NCBI GenBank assembly: GCA_020345785.1
Contig: CP070771.1
Location: 5,801,692 to 5,815,087, forward strand
Length of the DNA stretch: 13,396 nt
DNA from: Desulfobacterales bacterium
Lineage (GTDB): Bacteria > Desulfobacterota > Desulfobacteria > Desulfobacterales > JAFDCJ01
Reading direction: 5' to 3'
A program made the translations under genes and the position numbers. The notes beneath the pieces are model-generated. The model ran no database searches. It was not told where the DNA came from and worked only from the letters and a program-made list of their open reading frames with translations. Of the stretch, positions 1 through 6,738 are shown piece by piece; within the stretch, counting starts at the first letter, position 1, and each line of letters starts with the position of its first letter.

Positions 1-649
1 GGGTCGTATTGATGCCGGCCGCCCGCACCGCCACTTCGTCTTCCCGGATAGAGTGAAAAATAATGCCGATATGGGAATCGGTTATTTTCCACATAACGGT
101 CACCAGAACGAGCATGACGACAACCGCGATGTAGTAAGTGGTTACCCGGGAGCGGACAAGACGATCCAGACCGGATATTCCCAGTTCGCCGCCGGTTATG
201 CCGGGAAACGCGAACACGATACCCAGCAAAATAATGGGAAATGCCAAGGTGGTCAATGAAAGGTAGGTGCCCCTTAATCTCAGGCAGGGTATGCCGATAA
301 CCAAACCTGCCAGTACTGCTCCAAAGGCGCCCAGCGGGATACTGCCCCACGGCGGCAAGTGCAGGTTCTGGTTCAGCAATGCCGCACTATAGGCGCCGAC
401 GCCGAAGAAAAGGGCTTGGCCGAAATTCAATTGACCGGTAAAGCCGGATAACAGGTCCCAGCTGGCCGCCAGAATGGCGAAGATGCTGGTCAAGATCAGA
501 ATTCGCAGAAAATAAGGATCATCGGTTACCAGAGGCAGTGCAAGCAACGTTAAAATGAACAGGGCCACGATGATTCTGCTCGGCAGTACCAACACCTCGT
601 TTTTTATAGTAGTAATCAGCTTGCGTAAATAGAAACGAATCAGATCCAT
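1..649 (-). CDS. livM: Branched-chain amino acid-type ABC transporter permease LivM (partial, N-terminal part)
   Basis: Inner-membrane permease that pairs with LivH to form the transmembrane channel of a Liv-type (HAAT family) importer. The frame is open from an ATG at 649 to the window edge, giving about 216 residues; the C-terminal third is missing. Visible features are a first hydrophobic helix around residues 24-42, the family-typical stretch reading AASWDLLSGFTGQLNFGQA, the PCLRLRGTYLSLTTLAFP loop, and an EAA-like cytoplasmic loop near the cut end (IREDEVAVRAAGIN), where the ATPase would dock. The start codon lies 2 bases after the livH stop, so the two are almost certainly co-transcribed and translationally coupled. 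The ATPase genes livG and livF would be expected further left, outside the window. Family assignment is strong; the transported substrate cannot be read from sequence. Confidence 0.93.
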   Translation of the reverse strand, partial: MDLIRFYLRKLITTIKNEVLVLPSRIIVALFILTLLALPLVTDDPYFLRILILTSIFAILAASWDLLSGFTGQLNFGQALFFGVGAYSAALLNQNLHLPPWGSIPLGAFGAVLAGLVIGIPCLRLRGTYLSLTTLAFPIILLGIVFAFPGITGGELGISGLDRLVRSRVTTYYIAVVVMLVLVTVMWKITDSHIGIIFHSIREDEVAVRAAGINTT

Positions 650-651
650 AC

Positions 652-1521
652 TTATCTCTCTTCTTCAAATGCGATGCCGAATAAGCCTTCCGGCCTGATC
701 AAGAGCACCAGAATCATGATCGAAAGCGCTACCGAACCTTTCAAAAATGCGCCCATCGGCAGAATAAATACGACCATGGCTTCCGCAAAGCCCAGGATAT
801 AGGCGGCGACAAAGCTGCCCTTGATGCTGCCCAATCCACCGAGAACCACCACTGCCAGCATCATAATCAAAGGATGCAGCCACATAAACGGTTCCACGAT
901 GGTCAAAGGTACGATGACGGCGCCTGTAAAGCCGGCCAGCGCGACCGAGATGCCCACCGTCAGCAGGGCCACCCGGCTTTCATTCATACCCATCAGGTTG
1001 GCAACTTCCCGATCCTGGGCCGTGGCCCGGATGGCCAAACCCAGTCTGGTATTCATCAATAACGCCCTTAGAAGGGCCAGGATCAGCAGGGCGGCGGCGA
1101 CGGTGATCAGCTGCTGATAAAAGGCCTTGACGCCGAAAATCGTGAAATAACCTGCGACCAGGGGCGGTACGCTCAAATAATCGCCGCTAAATATCAGCAG
1201 CATGACCTCCTGCAGCGCAATTGCCAGGGCAATAGTGGCAATCAGGACCGCTGCCTCGTGCTCGCGGATGGGATCAATAAATATTTTATAGGTAATCAAA
1301 CCCAGCAAGGTTGCGACAATGACGCCGGCCACCATGCCCACCACCGGGTGCAGCGCCAACTTGTAGGTCACAAAATAGATGCAGTAAGCGGCCACCATAT
1401 AGAAGGCCGTGTGGGCGATATTAACAATGCGAGCCACGCCGAATATCAGGGAGAATCCAATAGCCAAAAGAGCATAGGTACTGCCGTTGATCAGGCTGGT
1501 AATGATAATGTCCAGTATCAT
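652..1521 (-). CDS. livH: Branched-chain amino acid-type ABC transporter permease LivH
   Basis: Polytopic inner-membrane permease of 289 residues, the usual LivH size, forming the channel with LivM. Hydrophobic helices run through most of the protein. Characteristic stretches are LLAIGFSLIFGVARIVNIAH (residues 18-37), the EAA-like ATPase-docking loop GLAIRATAQDREVANLMG (161-178), and GGLGSIKG (228-235) before the last helices. I chose the ATG at 1521 because GAGGAA sits just upstream of it; a TTG seven codons earlier is in frame but has no ribosome-binding site. LivM follows 2 bases downstream. A gap of 477 bases filled with repeats separates it from the binding-protein gene upstream, long for a liv operon, so a separate promoter or attenuated read-through is possible. 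Substrate may be a branched-chain amino acid, amide, urea or small organic acid. Confidence 0.95.
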   Translation of the reverse strand: MILDIIITSLINGSTYALLAIGFSLIFGVARIVNIAHTAFYMVAAYCIYFVTYKLALHPVVGMVAGVIVATLLGLITYKIFIDPIREHEAAVLIATIALAIALQEVMLLIFSGDYLSVPPLVAGYFTIFGVKAFYQQLITVAAALLILALLRALLMNTRLGLAIRATAQDREVANLMGMNESRVALLTVGISVALAGFTGAVIVPLTIVEPFMWLHPLIMMLAVVVLGGLGSIKGSFVAAYILGFAEAMVVFILPMGAFLKGSVALSIMILVLLIRPEGLFGIAFEEER

Positions 1522-1998
1522 AGTTCCTCGCTGGTTGGACAAAAATCAGGGTTCAAAGGTTCAGGGTTCAAGGGTTTAGGCGTTCCAGATTAAGAGTTCA
1601 TCCTACCAGCTGGCCGCTGGGCAGCCAGATTGATCGACCAAAGGATCTGATGAACGTCGAACATCGAACGTCCAACTTCGAATCTCGAATGAATGTATCC
1701 TGTCTATTTTATAGAAAAAGACTGCGTGCATCGATTCCATCCTTCGACATTCGATATTCGTTATTCGATATTCTGCGGTTCGCTTTTTCTTTCTTAATAC
1801 TTACATAAGAGGGTTCAGGGTTCAGAAGTTACATCCAATGGACACCGTTCAACAGAGCAACAGTGGTTCGGAATCCACGGCATAACCACCTATGTGAAAC
1901 GGTATTATAAACACTATTAATTCGGAATCCATTGATGATCGTTTGTTGGCAATTTTCCAACCCTGAACCTGAAACCCTGAACCGATCAACCTAATGTC
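1522..1998. other. 477-base repeat-rich gap inside the liv cluster
   Basis: No credible gene is present. The gap is bracketed by two GGTTCA-type degenerate arrays in opposite orientation (1546-1580 forward, 1959-1983 reverse complement), with another forward copy at 1811-1827. Inside lies an inverted pair of heptamer arrays, listed separately. An 11-base perfect direct repeat, TTCGGAATCCA, occurs at 1867-1877 and 1921-1931. The arrangement is observed; any function (transcript stability, processing between the binding protein and permease) is speculation. Confidence 0.75.
1652..1772. repeat. Inverted pair of phased heptamer arrays (GAACRTC type)
   Basis: The left arm, 1652-1693, reads as six consecutive 7-base units of type GAACGTC / GAACATC / GAATCTC with no indel. 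The right arm, 1741-1772, is the reverse complement of about four and a half units of type GAATATC / GAATGTC, again in register. Roughly 47 bases separate the arms. On one strand the transcript could fold into a long imperfect hairpin. No gene is encoded here. Confidence 0.8.
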
Positions 1999-3315
1999 CT
2001 ATTTCTTATATTTCTCAACGATCCATGGCGCAATCTTGTAGGGTACCATCCCCTTGTACGTCACTTCCGGTGCCTCCGGAGAGGCCTTCCACTTGTTCGG
2101 CCAGACGCCCTGCTGAGTGCCGTCCTGCCACTGGACGCCCAGGCTGGTCAGATAACCCGGACCCCACTTCAAATCATGCAGCGGCCGCCCCTGCTCGTCT
2201 TTGATATACGCGACGATACCCGCAGGTGTCTTGAACTCCCTGGTTTCCATCACTTTGACAAGGCGATCCGCATCGAGCGTGCCGGTCATCTCGATAACCG
2301 GAACAATGTTGTAAATGATCGCTCCATAGGTGTCGGCTGTGTAGGTCGGTGTTTCCCCGAACCTTTTAACGTATGTATCGATGAAGGCTTTAGTCAGCTC
2401 ATTGGCCTCGACATTTCGGTTATAGGTATTCAGCGTCATCACATAGTTGCCGTTGCCCTGGGTGGCCTGCCAGAAACCATCCTTTTGCGCTTCGACATTG
2501 ATGCCGACCTGGGCAGCCGGTATTTTAAGTTCACCGGCCTGCCGGGCGAAGGGAATACCCACCGAAGATGAAAAGAAATTTAAAATGATATGGGTATCGG
2601 CACGCTGAATGGCCGAAAGCTCGGCGGTCACATCTGTGGCCACGGGCGAAGGACGCCAGATACCGGAAATCTCGTGGCCCAGTTTGGGAATAAATCCTTC
2701 GGCGGCGGGAATCAGGGGGTCCGCCCACATGGCCTTTTCGGCCACCACGGCTACCCTCAACTTGGGAATGTTCAAGGTGGCCTTCATGATACCGGCCACG
2801 GTTGCCATTTGAATAAACGCGGTCCTGACAAGATACGTGGAGTTAAAGGGCGTTCCCCGGAAAAAATACTTGTAGGTATCGTAATCTTTGGCGACTCGGG
2901 TACAAAGTTCGGGATGGGCCGCCCCGCAGCCGATAAATATTTTTTTGTAGTCCATGGCAATATCCTGCATTGCCAGAACCGCCTCACTCCTGAAACCGCC
3001 TACGACAAAGTCTACTTTGTCTCGAGTCATCAACAATTCCATGGCGTTGGTGGCATCGGTGACATTTAGGAATTCATTCGAGTCGGCTTTGACCAGCTCG
3101 ATTTTCATTTTTTTGTCGCCGACCTTGACGCCGCCGCGGGCATTGACCTCCTCAGCCGCCATGACGGCGCCGTTCCAGTGGCCTTTGCCCTGAACGAACT
3201 GCATCGGGCCGATGACTCCGATCTTAATCGTTTTCGCGCCCCAGGCCGGAAAGCAGACGGCCATGATTAGAAAACTGGACAGGATAATGACCCAACATGA
3301 TTTAAAGTTTTTCAT
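1999..3315 (-). CDS. Periplasmic substrate-binding protein of a Liv-type ABC transporter
   Basis: Type I periplasmic binding protein (Peripla_BP_6 / LivK-like), 438 residues. It captures the substrate outside the inner membrane and delivers it to LivHM. The N-terminus is a classical signal peptide: KNFK, a hydrophobic core at about residues 8-22, then PAWG-AKT, with likely cleavage after G26. The mature protein starts with TIKIGVIGPM and the family hallmarks follow: AAEEVNARGGVKVGDKKMKIELV, VDFVVGGFRSEAVLAMQDIA, and a late DTYGAIIYNIVPVIEMTG segment. I chose the ATG at 3315 because AAGGAGG lies at ideal spacing and it begins the signal peptide; a further-upstream start at 3372 adds 19 residues without a ribosome site. 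It is divergent from the hydroxyacyl-CoA dehydrogenase gene. It is longer than E. coli LivK (about 370 residues), like many homologues for aromatic or organic-acid substrates, so leucine should not be assumed. Confidence 0.92.
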   Translation of the reverse strand: MKNFKSCWVIILSSFLIMAVCFPAWGAKTIKIGVIGPMQFVQGKGHWNGAVMAAEEVNARGGVKVGDKKMKIELVKADSNEFLNVTDATNAMELLMTRDKVDFVVGGFRSEAVLAMQDIAMDYKKIFIGCGAAHPELCTRVAKDYDTYKYFFRGTPFNSTYLVRTAFIQMATVAGIMKATLNIPKLRVAVVAEKAMWADPLIPAAEGFIPKLGHEISGIWRPSPVATDVTAELSAIQRADTHIILNFFSSSVGIPFARQAGELKIPAAQVGINVEAQKDGFWQATQGNGNYVMTLNTYNRNVEANELTKAFIDTYVKRFGETPTYTADTYGAIIYNIVPVIEMTGTLDADRLVKVMETREFKTPAGIVAYIKDEQGRPLHDLKWGPGYLTSLGVQWQDGTQQGVWPNKWKASPEAPEVTYKGMVPYKIAPWIVEKYKK

Positions 3316-3508
3316 AACAGCCCTCCTTTTGTTTGGGTTTGAAAGAAATTCAGCTGCAAAAAATTTCACCATTTATAGATCAGTTATTTCCTCAATCCTT
3401 GATACTACATTTTTGCCTGCTATAAAAAACATTTTCATTTGTTCCTCAGGATGGATGATAGGGTGAGATAAAAACTATTCCGCAAAAGAATTGAATACAT
3501 ATAATATT

Positions 3509-3538
3509 TTCATAGTCTAGCCGCCCAAATAATGTCAA
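3509..3538 (-). promoter_or_regulatory. Candidate sigma70-type promoter for the liv binding-protein gene
   Basis: On the minus strand, TTGACA (complement of 3533-3538) is followed after 18 bases by TATGAA (complement of 3509-3514). This is a perfect -35 with a fair -10. Transcription would begin near 3502, giving a leader of nearly 190 bases before the ATG at 3315. This is a consensus match only. Confidence 0.45.
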
Positions 3539-3557
3539 GTGTAAAATTTATTTTTTT

Positions 3558-3586
3558 TTATTGACAAATATATTCAATATTATAAG
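3558..3586 (+). promoter_or_regulatory. Candidate promoter for the hbd gene
   Basis: An AT-rich stretch contains TTATTG (3558-3563), a 17-base spacer and TATAAG (3581-3586). A perfect TTGACA at 3561-3566 is also present but only 14 bases from the same -10, which is too short for a standard promoter. A start near 3593 would place the palindrome at 3597-3612 immediately downstream of the transcription start. Confidence 0.35.
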
Positions 3587-3596
3587 TGAGGTTTGT

Positions 3597-3612
3597 GTGT
3601 AACGAGTTACAC
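3597..3612. promoter_or_regulatory. Perfect 16-bp palindrome, candidate operator
   Basis: GTGTAAC-GA-GTTACAC is a perfect 7-2-7 inverted repeat, positioned just downstream of the candidate plus-strand promoter in the liv/hbd divergent region. Size and position fit a dimeric repressor of TetR or GntR type controlling acyl-CoA catabolism, but no regulator gene is in the window and I do not recognise the motif as that of a known protein. Confidence 0.5.
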
Positions 3613-3728
3613 GCTAATCATGTAATTGATTGCACGCCCGGAGGCTTGAATTTTTTCCGAGCAATAGAATGAACGACGGCAACCTGTCGCAGGTGCTTTC
3701 CAATTCAATTAATTTGGGAGGAAATACG

Positions 3729-4601
3729 ATGAAAAAAGTCATGGTGGTCGGCGCAGGTTTTATGGGTTCCGGAATCGCCCAGGTGTGTGCCCAGACAGGT
3801 TTCAAAGTTTATCTGATGGATGTGAACGAAGAGGCACTTGGCAAAGCCTTCAGCGGAATTAAATGGTCGCTGGACAAGTTTTCAGCCAAGGGGATTTTAA
3901 AAGAGCCGCCGCAGACAATAATGGAAAGACTCATACGCGTAGAAGATTTGCGCCGAGCCGGCGATGTCGATTGGGTTATTGAAGCGGCCTTCGAAGAGCA
4001 GGACCTGAAGGAGCAAATATTCAGGGAACTCGACGACCTGGCGCCTGCCGACACGCCCCTGGCGACCAACACTTCTTCTATTCCGGTGAGCCGCCTTGCC
4101 GGCGTCACCCGCACACCGGAAAGAGTTCTGGGACTTCATTTTTTCGGGCCGGTCCCCTTCATGGGCTTAGTGGAAGTGATCAAAGGAGAAAAAACATCTG
4201 AGAAGATCTTTAACCGCGGGGTTGAATTCGTCAAAACACTCGGTAAAACGCCGGTCAAGGTCCGCAAGGATATTCCCGGGTTTGTCATGAATCGGATATT
4301 CGGGGCCGCATTTCGCGAGTGCGTGGATCTGGTTGCCGACGGAATCACCAGTCCCGAGGATATTGACAAGGGAATGCGGCTGGGTTACGGCTGGAATATC
4401 GGCCCGTTTGAGATTGCCGACAATGCCGGCTTGGACACCTTCGTAAGGGTCGGCAAGACCATGCAGGCATTGGGTGAAGATCGCCTGGTGGCAAAATCCG
4501 ACCTCATACTGCGGATGGTCGAAGAAGGACGACTGGGGAGAAAGGTAGGCCATGGTTTCTACAGATATGGCAAGGATGGGAAGAAGATTAAGGAAGGTTA
4601 G
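3729..4601 (+). CDS. hbd: 3-hydroxybutyryl-CoA / 3-hydroxyacyl-CoA dehydrogenase
   Basis: Cytoplasmic NAD(P)-dependent enzyme that interconverts (S)-3-hydroxyacyl-CoA and 3-oxoacyl-CoA in beta-oxidation or the crotonyl-CoA route. It has 290 residues, the normal size for single-domain-pair HBD proteins. The N-terminal Rossmann fold carries GxGxxG at residues 8-13 (VGAGFMG) and an Asp at 31 for the adenosine ribose. Active-site positions known from the family are all present: Ser116 in NTSS, His137 in LHFFGP, Glu149 in LVEVI and Asn188 in FVMNRI. The C-terminal dimerisation domain contains SPEDIDKGMRLG and GPFEIAD. The ATG at 3729 has GGGAGG seven bases upstream. The usual HFFNP is HFFGP here, a minor variation. 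It heads a plus-strand trio with the carboxyltransferase and flavoprotein genes, though a 323-base repeat-rich gap follows. Confidence 0.95.
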   Translation: MKKVMVVGAGFMGSGIAQVCAQTGFKVYLMDVNEEALGKAFSGIKWSLDKFSAKGILKEPPQTIMERLIRVEDLRRAGDVDWVIEAAFEEQDLKEQIFRELDDLAPADTPLATNTSSIPVSRLAGVTRTPERVLGLHFFGPVPFMGLVEVIKGEKTSEKIFNRGVEFVKTLGKTPVKVRKDIPGFVMNRIFGAAFRECVDLVADGITSPEDIDKGMRLGYGWNIGPFEIADNAGLDTFVRVGKTMQALGEDRLVAKSDLILRMVEEGRLGRKVGHGFYRYGKDGKKIKEG

Positions 4602-4620
4602 AAGGCTGGAAGGCCGAAAA

Positions 4621-4676
4621 GCGCTTAGGGCATAGAGCATAGCGCATAGCGCTGAGGACTGAGGTATGAGGACCCG
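4621..4676. repeat. Phased heptamer array, GCGCATA type
   Basis: Starting at 4621, consecutive 7-base units read GCGCTTA, GGGCATA, GAGCATA, GCGCATA, then shift in vocabulary to GGACTGA and GGTATGA while keeping the 7-base register. The GCGCATA vocabulary recurs at 8094-8159. A further piece, CTGAGGACTGAG, recurs near 4704-4715. The rest of this 323-base gap (4602-4924) contains GTGATTT heptamers around 4771-4810 and the array at 4834-4885. I see no gene in it. Confidence 0.75.
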
Positions 4677-4833
4677 TCTTCGCTTGCAGCTACGCCGCGG
4701 CAGGCTGAGGACTGAGTAATTTCGGAAGGCGGAAAAAATGCAGCTGACTATATTTTGAATTTCGATCATTGTGATTTGTTTGAATTTTGTGATTTGTGAT
4801 TTGATATTTCATCAGTGGCTCTGGCGGCCGTTG

Positions 4834-4885
4834 AAACCTCAAACCTCTGAACCCCTGAACCCAGAACCCTGAACCCTGAACCCTT
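4834..4885. repeat. Degenerate AACCCTG (reverse GGGTTCA-type) array
   Basis: Seven units of 7-9 bases are present; the last four (AACCCAG, AACCCTG, AACCCTG, AACCCTT) are strict heptamers. It is the same vocabulary as the arrays in the liv gap, here ending about 40 bases before the carboxyltransferase start codon. Confidence 0.75.
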
Positions 4886-4924
4886 TAGCCTTCGTGCTTC
4901 GGATTTTTTTGAAGGATTTTACAG

Positions 4925-6487
4925 ATGGCCTTTGAAAAGGAATTAAAGGAACTTGAAGAGCGCCGGGCAAAAGCCCTGCAAATGGGTGGTGCTGAGAAGA
5001 TAAAAAAGCACCACGACAAAGGCAGAATGACCGCCCGTGAAAGAATTGATCAGCTGCTGGATCCGAGATCATTCCTGGAGGTCGGCATGTTCAATCATTC
5101 GGACGTGTCGGGTATGGAAGAAAAAACACCGGCCGACAGCAAAGTCGCCGGCTACGGTAAAATCGATGGGCGCCGAGTAGTAGTTGTTTCCAATGATTTT
5201 ACCGTCCTGGCGGCAACTTCCAGCCGCATCGCCGGGCGCAAAGAAGGTGAACTCAAAGCATTGGCGGCCCGTCGCGGTCACCCGGTGATTTACCTTGGAG
5301 AAGCCGGCGGCGCACGCATGCCGGACATCATGGGGTCGGCGGGTTTGGCGTCATATGGTGGCGGCGGCTTCGACAGCTATCTTCAGATAATGAGTCGGGT
5401 CCGTCAAACCCCGATGATTACGGCAATTTTGGGGGAATGCTACGGCATGCCGACCTGGATGGCCTGTTTGTCGGACTTTGTGGTGCAGGTAAAGGGCAGC
5501 GCCATGGGCGTTTCCGGTCCACGAGTAGTCGAGCTCGCTTTGGGAGAAATCGTCAGCGACGAGGAGTTGGGCGGCTGGCAGGTGCATGCTGAAATCACCG
5601 GCAATGTCGATCGTGTAGCGGAAAATGAACAGGAATGCTTTCAGATCATCCGACAATACTTAGCTTACATGCCGGCCCATTGTGATGAACGTCCCCCGAC
5701 AGCACCCTTACCAAAAGATTCGGGATCCGGCATGCAGCAAATCCTTGACTTTCTGCCGGAAAAAAGAAATCGAGGTTATGACATGCATCAAATCTTAACG
5801 TGTATTGTCGACAGCAACAGCTTCTTCCCGATCAAACCGGCCTTCGGAAAATCGGTGATCACGGCGCTGGCGCGAATCGAGGGTGAGGTGATCGGGATTG
5901 TGGCCAACCAGCCCATGTTTAACGCCGGCGCCATGGACACCGACGGCATCGACAAAGTGATCAGCTTTCTGTGTCTCTGCGATTCGTTCAACATCCCCCT
6001 GGTGTTCTTTCACGATATCCCGGGGTTCCTGGTTGGAAAAGCAGCCGAACGCAAACGCGTGGCCGCCCGCGTTATGAACTACATGAATGCGCTGGGATTG
6101 CTGACGGTTCCCAAAATTTCGATTATCGTCAGGAAAACATACGGCATGGCCTTCTGGAACATGTGCGGGTCCGGATGTGCAGCCGATTTTCTGGTAGCCT
6201 GGCCCTCGGCGGAAATGAGTTTTGTGGACCCCGCCATCGCCGCCAATGTCGTTTACGGGGGCAAATCCTCCGCAGCCGACAAGCAATCCGATGAATGGCA
6301 GCGGCTGATGCAACAACTTGTCGATGATGCATCCCCTTACGGTGCCGCCGGCAAACATTACATTCACGATGTGATTGATCCAAGGGAGACGCGGAACTAT
6401 ATATCCAACGCGCTTGATATCAGCTACAATCAGAGGCGCAACGGGATAAGCGAGCACAAGTTGGCCAATTGGCCGACCAAATTTTAA
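4925..6487 (+). CDS. Acyl-CoA carboxyltransferase (biotin-dependent carboxylase/decarboxylase carboxyltransferase subunit)
   Basis: A 520-residue protein with tandem crotonase-fold carboxyltransferase domains, the size of propionyl-CoA carboxylase beta or MmdA/GcdA decarboxylase alpha subunits. These transfer CO2 between carboxybiotin and an acyl-CoA. The N-terminal half shows MTARERIDQLLD (35-46), DFTVLAATSS (91-100), GEAGGAR (125-131) and SDEELGGWQVHAE (211-223). The C-terminal half shows GIVANQP (324-330), FNIPLVFFHDIPGFLVG (355-371), RKTYGMAFWNMCGSG (403-417) and AWPSAE (425-430). Compared with typical PccB/MmdA it is divergent: DFTVxGGS is DFTVLAATS, DSGGAR is GEAGGAR, and the usual RKxYGGAY is RKTYGMAF. 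No biotin carboxylase, biotin carrier or membrane decarboxylase subunit lies in the window, so carboxylase versus decarboxylase and the substrate stay open. The start ATG has GAAGGA eight bases upstream. Its stop codon overlaps a large palindrome. Confidence 0.9.
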   Translation: MAFEKELKELEERRAKALQMGGAEKIKKHHDKGRMTARERIDQLLDPRSFLEVGMFNHSDVSGMEEKTPADSKVAGYGKIDGRRVVVVSNDFTVLAATSSRIAGRKEGELKALAARRGHPVIYLGEAGGARMPDIMGSAGLASYGGGGFDSYLQIMSRVRQTPMITAILGECYGMPTWMACLSDFVVQVKGSAMGVSGPRVVELALGEIVSDEELGGWQVHAEITGNVDRVAENEQECFQIIRQYLAYMPAHCDERPPTAPLPKDSGSGMQQILDFLPEKRNRGYDMHQILTCIVDSNSFFPIKPAFGKSVITALARIEGEVIGIVANQPMFNAGAMDTDGIDKVISFLCLCDSFNIPLVFFHDIPGFLVGKAAERKRVAARVMNYMNALGLLTVPKISIIVRKTYGMAFWNMCGSGCAADFLVAWPSAEMSFVDPAIAANVVYGGKSSAADKQSDEWQRLMQQLVDDASPYGAAGKHYIHDVIDPRETRNYISNALDISYNQRRNGISEHKLANWPTKF

Positions 6488-6631
6488 ATTGGCTTCAAAA
6501 GCATCATCTCTTGCCCGCTGACTGCGTTACGCTGCGATCTCAAATGCTCACGTACACATGTACGCTCCGCTTTAAGATAGCATCGCGCCTTGTCATCAAG
6601 CAAGATCTAACGCTTTTATAGCCAATTTAAA
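6483..6631. repeat. About 149-bp imperfect palindromic element overlapping a stop codon
   Basis: The ends are perfect 12-base inverted repeats (TTTAAATTGGCT at 6483-6494, its complement at 6620-6631). The arms continue as an imperfect match for about 72 bases each, including AAAAGC, TCTTGC and TGAC blocks, to a centre CGTAC-acat-GTACG at 6551-6564. It would fold into one long interrupted hairpin. The left end contains the carboxyltransferase TAA (6485-6487). It resembles a non-autonomous palindromic repeat (MITE- or REP-like), but no transposase is present and target duplication cannot be resolved because the termini are self-complementary. Confidence 0.8.
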
Positions 6632-6738
6632 TATGCTGAAAAAAACTTAATTGTATTAACCTCAATTTATCAAGATCTTTCGGCAAATAACCACTTACCA
6701 CGGACAATGAACGACGGATGATATTTAAGGAGGGAACC

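Larger units (their letters stand above)
3316..3728. other. Divergent intergenic control region between liv and hbd genes
   Basis: This 413-base region separates the start codons of the binding-protein gene (minus) and the hydroxyacyl-CoA dehydrogenase gene (plus). It is markedly AT-rich from about 3480 to 3600 and contains no repeat arrays, unlike the other large gaps here. Candidate promoters on both strands and a perfect palindrome are listed separately. A TTG at 3630 is in frame with the plus-strand gene, but the ATG at 3729 with GGGAGG upstream is the better start. Confidence 0.7.

Noticed and set aside
1546..1580. Telomere-like repeat (GGGTTCA resembles plant or vertebrate telomere words)
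   Set aside because: Only a few degenerate units, internal to a bacterial gene cluster, repeated in both orientations; no linear-replicon signal.
3561..3586. TTGACA plus TATAAG as a perfect sigma70 promoter
   Set aside because: The spacing is 14 bases, too short for a standard promoter; the overlapping TTATTG with 17-base spacing was kept as a weak candidate instead.
3630..3728. TTG start giving hbd 33 extra N-terminal residues
   Set aside because: The extension precedes the glycine-rich NAD motif that starts family members, and a strong GGGAGG site sits right before the ATG at 3729.
4167..4769. 200-codon minus-strand open frame antisense to hbd
   Set aside because: It is the complement of a clearly functional gene plus repeat DNA, with no recognisable motif or ribosome site.
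5795..6457. 220-codon minus-strand open frame antisense to the carboxyltransferase
   Set aside because: Antisense shadow of conserved carboxyltransferase motifs; composition typical of a shadow frame.
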